A stretch of DNA of 64,000 nucleotides from Orientallactaga sibirica (GCA_036365145.1 JAEOAD010002279.1:1298001-1362000); one strand, 5' to 3'. Shown: positions 33,614 to 43,674, numbered from the stretch's first letter. Program-made: numbers and translations. Notes: generated by a model not told the origin, from the letters alone.

Positions 33614-33855
33614 CTCTCTTTTTTTTTTAAAGATACAGCAAGAGCAAGAGAGAGAGAGAGGAGAGGAGAAAGAGTTGGCACACTAGGGCTTCAGTCACTG
33701 CAATTGAGCTCAGACGCTTGCACCACCTAGTGGGCATATGCAACCCTGAGCTTGCCTCACCTTTGTCTGGCTTACGAGGGATCTGGAGAGATGAACATTG
33801 GTCCTTAGGCTTCACAGGCAAGTGTCCTTAACCAGCAAGCCACCTCTTTAGCCCA
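33614..33855 (-). mobile_element. Dip-C SINE, old
   Basis: Diverged antisense copy ('gttggcacactagggcttc', 'tgagcttgcctcacctttg', 'agccacctctttagccc'). Confidence 0.85.
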
Positions 33856-33878
33856 GAGGACTTGCATTCTTTTTAATT

Positions 33879-34136
33879 TTTTTGTTTCTTTTAATAAATT
33901 TTTTTGTTTGTTTTTATTTATTACCAACAGACAGACAGAGACAGAAAGAGGCAGAGAGAGGGGGAGGGAGAAAGAGAGAATGGGTGCACCAGGGCCTCCA
34001 GCCACTGCAAACGAAGTCCAGACACATGCGCCACCTTGTGGATCTGGCTTACCTGGCTTCTGGGGAATCGAGCCTCGACCTGGGGTCTTTAGGCTTCACA
34101 GTCAAGTGCTTAACCACTAAGCAATCTCTCTAGCCT
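33879..34136 (-). mobile_element. Dip-A SINE
   Basis: Antisense full-length copy. TSD aggacttgcatt.tttt at about 33857-33872 and 34137-34152. Confidence 0.94.
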
Positions 34137-34154
34137 AGGACTTGCATTTTTTTT

Positions 34155-34274
34155 TAATTGGTTTTGCGAGGTAGGGTCTCACTCTGGTCCAGGCAAATGT
34201 AGTCTCAGGGTGGCCTCAACGGCGATCCTCCTACCTCTGCCTCCCATCTGCTTTAGCGCTACCACGCCCGGCTT
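34155..34274 (-). mobile_element. B1 SINE with internal deletions
   Basis: Antisense B1 missing part of its centre and of 'gagtgctgggattaaagg'. A third copy of the target 'gacttgcattttt' follows at 34275. Confidence 0.92.
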
Positions 34275-34384
34275 GACTTGCATTTTTAACATAAATATCT
34301 GGGTTGAGCCATAGTAAAGTAGTGCACAAGAGCTGTAAGTTGTCGTTTTTTTGGTGTGCACTCTCTTTTTAAAAAACTTATTTT

Positions 34385-34647
34385 GGGGCTGAAGAGATGG
34401 TTTAGTGGTTAAGGTGCCTGCCTGCTAAGCCTAAGAACCTGGTTCCAATCTCCAGGTACCACATTTAGCCAGATGCAAAGTGATGCAAGGGAGCAATGCC
34501 ACACTTGCCCACAAGGGGGCGCACACATCTGGATTTCGTTCACAGCAGCTGAGAGACTGCTGGCGCGCCCCATCTCTATCTGTCTCCCTCTCTCTCTGTC
34601 TGTCTCTCTCTGTGTCTCTCTCCAAAAATAAAAATACATAAAAACTC
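34385..34647 (+). mobile_element. Dip-B SINE
   Basis: Full length. TSD tttaaaaaacttatttt, with A-run length difference, at about 34368-34384 and 34648-34668. Confidence 0.95.
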
Positions 34648-34671
34648 CTTTAAAAAAAAACTTATTTTGGG

Positions 34672-34818
34672 GTTAGTTGGTTGTGAGATAGGGTCTCACT
34701 ATAGCCCAGGCTAACCTGGAACTCACTCTGTAACCCCATGCTGGTCTCAGTCACATGACAGTCCTTTGACCGCAGTCTTCCCAGTGGTGGGATTAAACGT
34801 ATGTACCACCATGCTCAG
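34672..34818 (-). mobile_element. B1 SINE, old
   Basis: Antisense B1 ('gagatagggtctcactatag', 'gtgggattaaacgtatgt', 'accaccatgctcagc'), well diverged. Confidence 0.85.
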
Positions 34819-35590
34819 CTTGCCTTCCGTTTTGAATAATGTTCAAATTAAGATAAAATAAACATCTGTTCAAATGCACAAAGCTTAAGAGTGGTTGGGA
34901 CAGTTTTTGACAATGGTATTCACTTACGTAAGCACTGTGTTAAAAATACATAAGACTCCATTATACCAGAAACTTCCTTGCCCTCCTTTCCTGGCAAGCC
35001 CGTCTCCACAGAGGTGGCTAATATTCATAGTTTTCTAAATGTAGGCATTCTTGGTTTCTGTACAGAGTCATGGTAATCACCTCTCTTGGTCCCGTCTGGA
35101 TTCCCTCCTTTTACTCAGCATGTTTCTAAGATTAATCTATATTGCCACATGGATAAGTAGTTTATTTTATTTCTTGCCTACTTGTATTGCACTGCATGAA
35201 TATTTTATGATTTGGTTAGCCATTCTACCCAATAGAAACTTTTGGATTATTTCCAGTTCTACCTAGTGTGAATACAGCTATAGCAGAAGTTCAAAGATGG
35301 GTAGGTGTGCATGTTTTATTTCTCTTGGGTAAATACCTAGGAGAGAAAAATACAAATACTCGTGAACTAGGTGTGTGTAACCTGATAAGAACGGCCAGGT
35401 CGTTTTTCAAAAGATAAAATCATTTTGCTCCTTTACTGGCAATGGACGAGAGTTCTACAGTCTCAACACACCTATTGACTGTTATCAGACCTTTAAATCG
35501 TAGCCATTTTAGAGAGTGTGAAACACTTTCATTTGTGTTTCTCATGATCAGTGATGTGCCTTTCCACATGCTTATTCATATATATTTTGG

Positions 35591-35811
35591 GGGCTGGAGA
35601 GATGGCTTAGCCGTTAAGGCGCATGCCTGTGAAGCCTAAGGACCCCGGTTTGATTCTCCAGGTCCCATGTAAGCCAGATGCACATGGTGGTGCATGCATC
35701 TGGAGTTCGTTTGCAGTGGCTTGGGGCCCTGGCACGCCCATTCTCACTCTTTCTCTCTCTCCCCCTCTCTCTGTCTCTAATAAATAAATAAATAAAAATA
35801 AATCTAAAAAC
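35591..35811 (+). mobile_element. Dip-A SINE in L1
   Basis: Full length. TSD catatat(at)tttgg at about 35577-35590 and 35812-35824. Confidence 0.96.
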
Positions 35812-36024
35812 CATATATTTTTGGAAGTATTTGTTCAGATCTTGTAGCCATTTTAATTAGGTAATTTTCATTTTAACATACCTGTGTATGTGTGTGTGGG
35901 TGCCTGCGTACAGTCATGTATGTACATATGTGTGTGCAGGGGTCCATGCGCATGTGTGTACATGCATGTTGAGGCCAGAAGACACCCTCAGCTGTCTTCT
36001 TTAGGAATCCCATTCACATTTTTT

Positions 36025-36455
36025 TCAAAATATTTTTATTCTATTGTATTTATTACACACACACACACACACACACAGAGAGAGACAGACAGAGACAGAG
36101 AGAGAGAGAAAGAGGCAGACAGAAAAGAGTGAGTTTCGGCACTCCAGAGTGTCCTGTCACCACAAATGCACTCCAGACACATGAGCCGCTGTGCATCTGG
36201 CTTTGTGTGGCTACTGGAGAATCAAACCTTGGTCTTCAGGTTTTCAAACTTGTCAAGCAAGCACCTTTAATTTTTTTTTTTCAAGGTAGGGTCTTGCTCT
36301 AGCCCAGGCTAACCTGGAATCCACTCAGTATTCTCAGGGTGGCCTTGAACTCACGATGATCCTCCTACCTCTGCCTCCCTAGTGCTGGGATGAAAGGCAT
36401 TCACCACCACTCCCAGCTAAGCAAAACCTTTTCACCGTGGAGCCATCTCTCCAGG
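36025..36455 (-). mobile_element. Dip-A SINE, split by a B1
   Basis: Antisense, diverged, with a (CA)n at about 36055-36077 next to the GA part. TSD ccattcacattttt at 36010-36024 and 36456-36469. Confidence 0.88.
36270..36417 (-). mobile_element. B1 SINE inside the Dip
   Basis: Complete antisense B1. TSD resembling aagcaa.acctttt on both sides (about 36256-36269 and 36418-36432). Confidence 0.94.
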
Positions 36456-36780
36456 CCATTCACATTTTTCTTGATGGAGGGGAAGTAAAAGGTCACAGGC
36501 CTGTTGCTCACTAATAAGACTAGAATGGCAGGCCCTTGAACCCCAGCGATTTTCTTGTCTCCACTTCCCCAGCTCTGGGATTATGGACATGCGCCATGTC
36601 TGGCATTTTATGTGGATACTGGGAACCAAACTCTGCTCCTCAGGATGCCAGCAAGCACTTTACCAAGTGGGGAGGTTTCCCTAGCCAAGGTCCTTTTTGT
36701 CCTTTTGCTTTCATGGGTTCTAAACGGAAGGTCTCCTTTGAATGTCTTTCCAGGCTTGGAGCTCATCATTGAACATTCTT

Positions 36781-37068
36781 TTTTTTTTCTTCAATTTTTA
36801 ATTTTTTTTTTATATATAGAGAGAGAATTGGCAGCGTTCTTAGGCTTAGGAGGCAGGCGCCTTCAGCCACTGAATTCTTTTTTGTTTGCTTCACTTTTAA
36901 TTTTTTCCAGACACTGGCGCCCACGAACTCCAGACAGTGGGCATAGTGGGACCTTGCGCTTGCCTTGCCTTTCTGCATCTGGCTCATGTGTGGGATCTGG
37001 AGAGTCGAACACGGGTCCTTAGGCTTTGCAGGCAAGCGCCTTAACCGCTAAGCCATCTCTCCAGCCCC
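36781..37068 (-). mobile_element. Dip-C SINE, rearranged
   Basis: Antisense Dip-C body from about 36908 preceded by a partial Dip piece with its own 'ttaggcttaggaggcaggcg'. TSD cattgaa.attctt at 36767-36780 and 37069-37082. Confidence 0.85.
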
Positions 37069-37274
37069 CATTGAAGATTCTTGATGCCATGGATCAGCAG
37101 TTTTAAATTTCAATTAAGTTAAACACTAGTCTTTACTGAGCAGTTTCTTAATGTAGCACTTAAAACTGCTTGACCACACTACCTTACTACTCCGTCATTT
37201 CTGTATGTCCCCCCAAAATTAGCAAACCTCCCATCACGAAGTCACGAAAGCTTTCTTTTAGGACGTAAGGGTTG

Positions 37275-37372
37275 TTGCGTCACAGTTTTGCTGGCTAGCT
37301 TGGGCTGGCTTCAGACGCATGACCTTCCTGTTTTGAGCACTCCAGCAGTGGGATAACAAGCATGTGACACTA
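37275..37372 (-). mobile_element. Old B1 fragment
   Basis: 'gctagcttgggctggcttc', then 'ccagcagtgggataacaagc', keep the antisense B1 order at low similarity. Confidence 0.5.
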
Positions 37373-37398
37373 TATTGGATTTCCTCCATAACTTTTTT

Positions 37399-37551
37399 TT
37401 GTTGTTTGTTTTTCCAGGTAGGGTCTCACTCTAGCTCAGGCTGACCTGGAATTTACTATGTAGTCTCAGGGTGGCCTCGAACTCACGGGGATCCTCCTAC
37501 CTCTGCCTCCCGAGTGCTGGGATTAAAGGCGTTGCGTCACCACGCCCGGCT
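37399..37551 (-). mobile_element. B1 SINE
   Basis: Complete antisense B1. Perfect TSD cctccataacttttt at 37383-37397 and 37552-37566. Confidence 0.96.
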
Positions 37552-37934
37552 CCTCCATAACTTTTTACCAATTGTAGCAATTACTTCTTATCAGATGCCT
37601 GGTACAAAGTAGGGGTTAAATTTAACTTTTTTTTTCAGTTTACTTAGTTGCTAAATTAACATGTTTTAAAGGCCTTTCATTATTTTTGGGAGGGGGAAAA
37701 AGTCAAATGACTACATGTTTGTTTTGTTTGTTTTCTGTATCATTCTGTTCTGCTGATTAATTTACCTGTTTTTACTACCTTGATTATATTGTCTGGTCTC
37801 CTCCAGTGAGAATATGTCATAAAATCAAGGTCCAGGCGGTCCTGTAACTTAATACTCTTAATAATTTCCTAAGATTGTTTTTGGCAAAGTCCCAGTGCAT
37901 CCCCCAAATTAAAATTCATTAAAAAAAAACAACA

Positions 37935-38144
37935 GAACTTGTTCGTTAATTTATTTGCAAGCAGAGAGAGATAGAGAGAAGAGAGACAGGCAGAGAGAAT
38001 GGGTGTGCCGGGGTCTCCAGCCAAGGAACTCCAGAGGCATGGGCTTCTTTGTGCCTCTGGCTTGACATGGGCACTGGGGCATCGAACCTGGGTCATTAGG
38101 CTTTATAAGCAAGTGCCTTAACCACTGAACCATCTCTCCGACCC
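37935..38144 (-). mobile_element. Dip-A SINE
   Basis: Antisense copy, slightly shortened in the body ('ccagccaaggaactcc'). Confidence 0.92.
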
Positions 38145-38221
38145 TGAAATTAAGACTTCTTTTTTTTTTTTTTCATTTTAAAAAATTCCAAATGAAATTA
38201 GCTTGTCAATTTTTTTTTTTT

Positions 38222-38262
38222 AGCCATTGGTTTAAACCTGTAATCCCAGCATTCAGGAGGCA
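38222..38262 (+). mobile_element. Short B1 fragment
   Basis: About 40 bases of B1 (tgtaatcccagcattcagga) between copies of 'aatgaaattag' at 38192 and 38263. It may be a truncated insertion. Confidence 0.5.
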
Positions 38263-38517
38263 GAATGAAATTAGAGTTGTCTGAAGTTTTTCCAAAGCCT
38301 TACCAGAGTGAATTTTTATTGTAATTTTTATTGTAACTGGGCTAACTGTACATTTCAAGCTGATGCCATTTCAACATGATGTCATTATGGAGGTCATAAA
38401 CGTGATGTCCCCTCTGCTTAGCTGGATCTGCCTTGATTGTCTTCATTCAGGTTTGGGTGAAAAAACTTCATATAGTTAATGGATAATCCATTTCTAGAAT
38501 TTTGTGTTGACTAACAT

Positions 38518-38594
38518 TTGTGTGTGCGTGTGTGCATGCGCACGTGCGTGTGTGAGGGTGCCTGCACATCGTGTGTGCACACGCGCGTGTCTTG
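38518..38594. repeat. TG/CG alternating purine-pyrimidine tract
   Basis: About 75 bases of mostly TG, CA and CG steps, including 'cacacgcgcgtgt', a composition prone to Z-DNA. Confidence 0.85.
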
Positions 38595-38595
38595 C

Positions 38596-38661
38596 TATCG
38601 ATTGACCTCACAGCCTTGCATATGCCAGGCCAGCACTCTACCTCTGAGCCATGTCAGCCCC
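38596..38661 (-). mobile_element. ID element, old
   Basis: Antisense ID: 'gccaggccagcactctacct', 'ctgagccatgtcagcccc'. No A tail could be separated from the TG tract on its left. Confidence 0.75.
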
Positions 38662-38662
38662 A

Positions 38663-39065
38663 TGGTGCGGGATTATTATAATACAGCATTTTTATCTGGA
38701 GCGTTCTGAGTATTAAATTGCATAACGCATAGGAAGTACATGATATAATAGCATATCAGACAGAATTATTTGTGTTGAAAGTGGAAAATCCAACGACTGA
38801 AATTTCTTTAATTAAAGAAGGAACATATTTACTCATTTGACAAAATAACTCCAGGGGAGGCTTCAGGTAAGGCTAACCCCAGATCCTCTAACATTGTCGT
38901 CATAAATCTTTGTTTTCTCACCTCTTCTCCTTTATTGTTCCCCTTTGGCTTCATGCTCTGAAGGCTTTTCTCATGAGGCGGTTAGGTCTTTATATCAATA
39001 TTCCGAATTTCTTCCTAGTTTTTCATCCAGTAGTATGGAGAAAAGCACTGTCCCCAGACCCTCCC
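38663..39065. other. Low-copy non-coding sequence
   Basis: No feature recognised. Confidence 0.5.
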
Positions 39066-39081
39066 TCAAAAATACACACTT

Positions 39082-39322
39082 TGGGGCTGGAGAGATGGCT
39101 TAGCGGTTAAGGCATTTGCCTGTGAAGCCTAAGGATCCTGGTTCAATTCTCCAGGACCCACGTAAGCCAGATGCATGAGGGCCACATGTATCTGGAGTTC
39201 GTTTGCAGTGGCTGGAGGCCCTGGTGTGCCCATTCTCTCTCTTTGTCTGCCTTTCTTCTATCTCTCTATCTCTCTGCTTGCAAATAAATAAATAAAAATT
39301 TTAAAAAAGAAAAAAAACTTAA
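39082..39322 (+). mobile_element. Dip-A SINE, serial insertion 1
   Basis: Full length. Preceded by the target 'aaaaatacacactttg' (39066-39081), which recurs at 39323-39338. Confidence 0.96.
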
Positions 39323-39338
39323 AAAAATACACACTTTG

Positions 39339-39567
39339 GGGCTGGAGAGATGGCTTAGCGGTTAAGGCATTTGCCTGCGAAGCCTAAGGATCCTGGTTCA
39401 ATTCTTCAGGTCCCACGTAAGCCAGATACACAAGGGAGCGCGCGCATCTGGAGTTCATTTGCAGTGGCTGGAGGCCCTGGCATGCCCATTCTCATTTTCC
39501 TATGTCAAACAAACAAACAAACAAACAAACAAACAATAAATAAATAAATATAAATAAAATATTTTTT
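39339..39567 (+). mobile_element. Dip-A SINE, serial insertion 2
   Basis: Full length with an (AAAC)n plus (AAAT)n tail. Followed by a third target copy at 39568-39583. Confidence 0.96.
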
Positions 39568-39583
39568 AAAAATACACACTTTG

Positions 39584-39735
39584 CCGTGCATGGTGGTGCA
39601 CGCCTTTAGTCCCAGCACTTGGGAGGCAGAGGTAGGAGGATCTCCGTGAGTTCGAAACCACCCTGAGACTACAGAGTAAATTCCAGGTCAGCCTGGGCTT
39701 GAGTGAGACCCTACCTCAATCGCCCTCCTCCCCCC
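39584..39735 (+). mobile_element. B1 SINE, serial insertion 3
   Basis: Complete B1 with a C-rich interruption in its tail. Followed by a fourth target copy 'caaaatacacactt' at 39736-39749. Confidence 0.95.
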
Positions 39736-39956
39736 CAAAATACACACTTCAGCCATTTGATCATCTTCAACTTGGAGTGGCCCAGAAATGTGTTTCGCTG
39801 AGTCACCTGTGTGTGACTCACCTTCTCTAGCAGGCCTCAATGAAAAAAAAAAAAATTGGGTGGGGGAAATATTTATATGAAATCTAGGTAGTGTTGCAGA
39901 AGAAGGGGAGAATGATCCAGAGAGACTAGCAGTACGAGTCTGCAAGACCTTAAATA

Positions 39957-40160
39957 TAGAAGCTATGAAACACACATAGACGCTACAAAACACTTAACAC
40001 ATAGAAGCTACAGAACACACACAGACGTACAAAACACTTACATTGAGATGCCACGAAACACTCACACGTACCAGCCGCAAAACGCTTACACTTGAAGACG
40101 CTACCAAAACACACACAGAGACTAGAAAACACACATTGACACCGCACAAACACTTTCCTG
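39957..40160. repeat. Degenerate 20-26 bp tandem repeat
   Basis: About nine imperfect units of the type 'agacgctacaaaacactta' follow each other. Unit length and sequence vary, so this is an old or atypical minisatellite. Confidence 0.8.
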
Positions 40161-40164
40161 TGTG

Positions 40165-40202
40165 CTGAGCTGAGCTGAGCTGAGCTGTGCTGTGCTGTGC
40201 TG
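40165..40202. repeat. (GAGCT)n and (GTGCT)n
   Basis: About seven pentanucleotide units, first GAGCT then GTGCT, directly after the degenerate repeat. Confidence 0.92.
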
Positions 40203-40988
40203 CGTTCAACCGCCCCCTGCTCGTCAAACACCACTGGCATCTGTAGCTCAGTCTGTTCATTTTTCCACCCTGCCCCCCACTTTTTTTGGGGGCATGTGTG
40301 GTGTATGCATTTACCACAGCATATGATGTTAGTGCTTGCCTTCCACCTTGTTTGAGGGTCTTTCATTGCTCACCATTGTGGAAATTAAGGAAATTAGCTA
40401 CCCCAAGGGCTTCCTCGAAATTCTTGCTGGTGCTCCCCTCTCACTCTAGCACACCCGGGTTTTATAGATTCCAGTTACAGCCTCCAGCTTTACACGGGCA
40501 CAGAATCTGAAACCACACCCGCACACATGAGGGGCCAGTGCTTTCTTCTCTACTCCTCCATCTCCCCAGCCTCAACTCCATCACCAGTCTACTCCTTTTT
40601 TTTTTCCTTTTTTTTCCTCCCACCACTACGATTGCCTTAGGCTCCACTTTATGAGGGAAAACCTTGGGAGTTTTTACTGGAACATAAGAGCCCTTTGACA
40701 CTCACTTAAATTCTCCACTTCTTTTCTACTATGCATTTAGCTAAAGAGCAGATTGGTGACATAAGTGAAACTCTCTGCTGCTTCTTCATGTCCTCTTTGG
40801 AAAAATAAAAGGGATGCTATTTATAGTTACCATAAACCAAAGGGGAGTTCAGTAACAGTGCCACGTCACCTTTCCCTGGAAGCAAGTGAGGCCAACTATC
40901 ATGAAATAAAGCATTTTCTGTTCTCTTGAGGCCCCATAAAAAATTTTGTATTGTCCTTGTGACCTCAAGAGAGAAGGAGAAATTGGCT
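40203..40988. other. Low-copy non-coding sequence
   Basis: No gene or transposon recognised. A T-rich patch is at about 40589-40618. Confidence 0.5.
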
Positions 40989-41199
40989 ATATTTTTTAAA
41001 TATTTTATTTATTTATTTGACAGAGAAAGAGGGAGAGAGAGAGAGAGAATGGGTTCACCAGGGCCTCCAGCCTCTGCAAATGAACTTCAGATGCGTGCGC
41101 CCCCTTGTGCATCTGACTTACGTGGGTCCTGGGTAATCGAACCTGGGTCCTTTGGTTTTGAAGACAAGCACCTTAAACCGCTAAGCCATGCCTCCAGCC
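40989..41199 (-). mobile_element. Dip-A SINE
   Basis: Antisense full-length copy ending 'ccatgcctccagcc'. Confidence 0.95.
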
Positions 41200-41247
41200 C
41201 AGAAATTCACTTGTGTCTTGAGCATATAACATATAAGAATTTAAGGT

Positions 41248-41470
41248 GGGCTGGAGAGATGGTTTATTGCTTAAGGCGTTTGCCTACAAAGCCAAAGGAC
41301 CCTGGTTTGATTCCCCAGGACCCACATAAGCCAGATGCACAAGGTGGCACATGTGTCTGGAGTTTGTTTGCAGTGGCTGGAGGCCCTGGTGTGCCCATTC
41401 TCTCTCTTTCTCTCTCTGCCTCTGCCTCTCTCTCACTCTTCTAAATTAATAAATAAATAAAATTTTAAAA
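41248..41470 (+). mobile_element. Dip-A SINE
   Basis: Full length. TSD aagaa.ttaaggt at 41235-41247 and 41471-41483. Confidence 0.96.
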
Positions 41471-41592
41471 AAGAAATTAAGGTAATCCAAAATGGGATTA
41501 TGGTAAAAAATTATAAAATATTTGATTCATTTTTTTTTAGGCACTACACATTTTTTCTTTATTTTTAAAGAAATTTTTGGGTTTTTAAATTT

Positions 41593-41945
41593 TCTGTGTG
41601 TGTATGTGTGTGTGCAGTACATGGGGTGTAGTGTGTGTTTGTGTATGTGTGTGTGTGCAGTACATGGGGTGTAGTTTGTGTGTGTACTGTGTGTGTGTGC
41701 AGTACATGGAGTGTGTGTGTGTGTAGTGTGTGTGTGTGCAGTACATGGAGTGTAGTGTGTGTGTGTGTATGTGTGTGTGTGCAGTACATGGGGTGTAGTG
41801 TGTGTGCGTGTATGTGTGTGTGTGCAGTACATGGGGTGTAGTGTGTGTGTGTGTGTGTGTGTGCAGTACATGGGGTGTAGTGTGTGTGTGTGTGTGTGTG
41901 TGCAGTACATGGAGTGTAGTGTGTGTGTGTGTGTGTGTGTGTAGT
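41593..41945. repeat. TG-rich minisatellite, units of about 38-44 bp
   Basis: Eight copies of 'gcagtacatgg(g/a)gtgta' are spaced by TG runs. Frames through it give His/Thr-rich or Val/Cys-rich peptides that are not genes. Confidence 0.95.
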
Positions 41946-42245
41946 GTGGTATTCATATGGGGTGCACACACATGTGTGTGAAGATGTGTGTGCTCTGTAC
42001 ACATGTGCGGAGGCTAGAGAATGTCAAGTATTTTCCTTTTGCTTATCCTCATTGTTTCTTTAAGACAGGGTCTCACTGAACCTAGAACTGCCATTTTCCG
42101 TCAGACTATCTGGCGTCAGAGAGCCCCAGTTACTCTACTGTCTATCTCCCCACAGGAACAGGGTCACAGGCACGCATAGCCAAGCCAAGCTGGTTACGTT
42201 GGTGCTGGGGACTTAACTCCAGGTGAATCAAGCCCTCTCACACTT
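41946..42245 (-). mobile_element. B4-like composite SINE
   Basis: 'catgtgcggaggctagagaa', 'gacagggtctcactgaacct' and 'gtgctggggacttaactcc' keep the order of the composite also seen at 35882. The TG minisatellite may be its expanded left flank. Confidence 0.65.
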
Positions 42246-42248
42246 TCA

Positions 42249-42446
42249 TGTTTTTTTTTTAAATATTTTATTTATTTATTTATTTGATTTATGGGTGCGC
42301 CAGGGCCTCCAACCACTGCAAACGAACTCCAGATGCATGCACCCCCTTGTGCATCTGGCTTACGTGGGTCCTGGAGAATCGAGCCTTGAACCGGGGTCCT
42401 TAGGCATCATAGGCAAGCGTTTAACCGCTAAGCCATCTCTCCTCAC
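42249..42446 (-). mobile_element. Dip-A SINE lacking the GA stretch
   Basis: The AAAT-type tail joins 'atgggtgcgccagggcctcc' through 'gattt', with the usual GA run absent. Confidence 0.93.
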
Positions 42447-42484
42447 CCAGCCCATCTCCCATTATACAGGTTTGAAAATGTTAT

Positions 42485-42640
42485 TGCCAGGTGTGGTGGC
42501 GCACGCCTTTAATCCCAGCACTGGGGATGCAGAGGTAAGAGGATTGTTGAGAGTTCGAAGCCACCCTAAGACTAAATAGTGAATTCCAGGTCAGCCTAGG
42601 CTAGAGTGAGACCCTACCTTGAAAAAGGACTTGAAAAAAC
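42485..42640 (+). mobile_element. B1 SINE
   Basis: Complete B1 with an A/C-rich tail. Confidence 0.94.
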
Positions 42641-42675
42641 AACAACAACAAATAAAAAAATTGCTGTGGTACACA

Positions 42676-42905
42676 CCTTTATTTATTTATTTAAGACAGA
42701 GAATGAGAAAGAGAGAAAGAGTGAGATGATTCTCCAGGTTCCACGTAAACCAGGTGGTGCATGCCTTTAATCCCAGCACTCAGGAGGCAGAAGTAGAAGG
42801 ATTGCTGTGAGTTCAAGGCCACCCTGAGACTATATAGTGAATTCCAGGTCAGCCTGGGCTAGAGTGAGACCCTACCTTGAAAAAAGCCTTGAAAAAACAA
42901 ACAAA
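42676..42905 (+). mobile_element. Chimeric Dip-B1 element, copy 1
   Basis: A T/GA stretch and the Dip segment 'gattctccaggttccacgt' join B1 at 'ggtggtgcatgcctttaat', replacing the first B1 bases. The same junction recurs at 43061-43262. Confidence 0.85.
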
Positions 42906-42935
42906 ACAAAATTGCTAGAGCTGGGCATTGGTGGT

Positions 42936-43060
42936 GCTCTTTCTCTCTTCTCTTCTTTCTTTCCTTCCTTCCTTTCTTTCTTTCTTTCTTCTTTTCTTTG
43001 TCTTTCTTTCTTCCTTTCTTTCTTCTTTTCTTTCTTTCTTCTTTTCTTTCTTTCTTTAAG
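42936..43060. repeat. (CTTT)n / (CCTT)n tract
   Basis: About 120 bases of T- and C-rich tetranucleotide repeats left of the second chimera. Confidence 0.95.
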
Positions 43061-43262
43061 ACAGAGAGAGGGAGAGAGAGAGAGAAAGAGTGAGATGATT
43101 CTCCAGGTCCCATGTAAGCCAGGCGGTGCACGTGTTTAATCCCAGCACTAGGGAGGCAGAGGTAGGAGGATCGCTGTGAGTTCCAGGCCACCCTGAGAAT
43201 ACAGAGGAAATTCCAGGTCAGCCTGGGCTAGATAGAGCAAGACCCTACCTTGAGGAAACCAA
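43061..43262 (+). mobile_element. Chimeric Dip-B1 element, copy 2
   Basis: 'gagtgagatgattctccagg' and 'catgtaagccaggcggtgca' lead into a B1 body. The junction matches copy 1, but the B1 part has diverged. Confidence 0.85.
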
Positions 43263-43329
43263 AAATAATAATGTAGAAAAAGGTTATTTATACAAGGTTA
43301 AATGAGGCGATTTTCGTTGCCTGTAAATA

Positions 43330-43674
43330 GTGTACTTTGAACACATCCCCTAGTACTCCAGCTTCTCACCCCCTCCCTACTTCATTACGTCCTCTACCAA
43401 GAGTGTCCAACATTCTGACGCAGAGACGAACTGCTATCATCTACATATGCGTTGGACCACATTCATGGCTAACCTGGCATGCATGTGGTCCCTCAGCTAT
43501 GATTTGGACATGCCTGCGAGACGGTTTCTCTTCTGTGACTGTATGGATCCATGAAGTCTAGTATCTGCAAATGAGAGAAAAGGCGATATTTATCTTTCTG
43601 AGACTGACTTAATTGTCTCAGTAGGATTAATTCCAGTGGTATCCATTTCTTGTGAACGGCATGATGTCCTTGGT

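Larger units (their letters stand above)
35882..36700 (-). mobile_element. B4-like composite SINE with TG tract, split
   Basis: The TG-rich left part with 'tgttgaggccagaagacac', the antisense B1-like part (cccagctctgggattatgg) and the antisense tRNA part (gccagcaagcactttacca) form one old composite. It is split at 36010-36469 by a Dip. Confidence 0.66.
34820..38480 (-). mobile_element. Old L1 (L1M-like) 3' region, heavily interrupted
   Basis: Plus-strand blocks such as 'catttctaagattaatc'-like text at 35120, 'ctcttgggtaaatacctagg' at 35322, 'ttgttcagatcttgtagcc' at 35831, 'tctgtatcattctgttctgc' at 37734, 'taagattgtttttggcaaag' at 37870 and 'aaattagcttgtcaatttt' at 38197 follow, in order, the antisense of L1 ORF2 3' end and 3' UTR. 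No frame survives. At least eight younger SINEs split it. Confidence 0.7.

Noticed and set aside
39066..39749. Regularly spaced direct repeats, CRISPR-like at first sight
   Set aside because: The repeats are SINE target-site duplications and the spacers are recognisable Dip and B1 elements.
40926..41444. 172-codon plus-strand frame
   Set aside because: Composed of an antisense Dip-A and a sense Dip-A with a short spacer.
41527..42004. Three His/Thr-rich minus-strand frames of 127-145 codons
   Set aside because: They are all translations of the TG-rich minisatellite.
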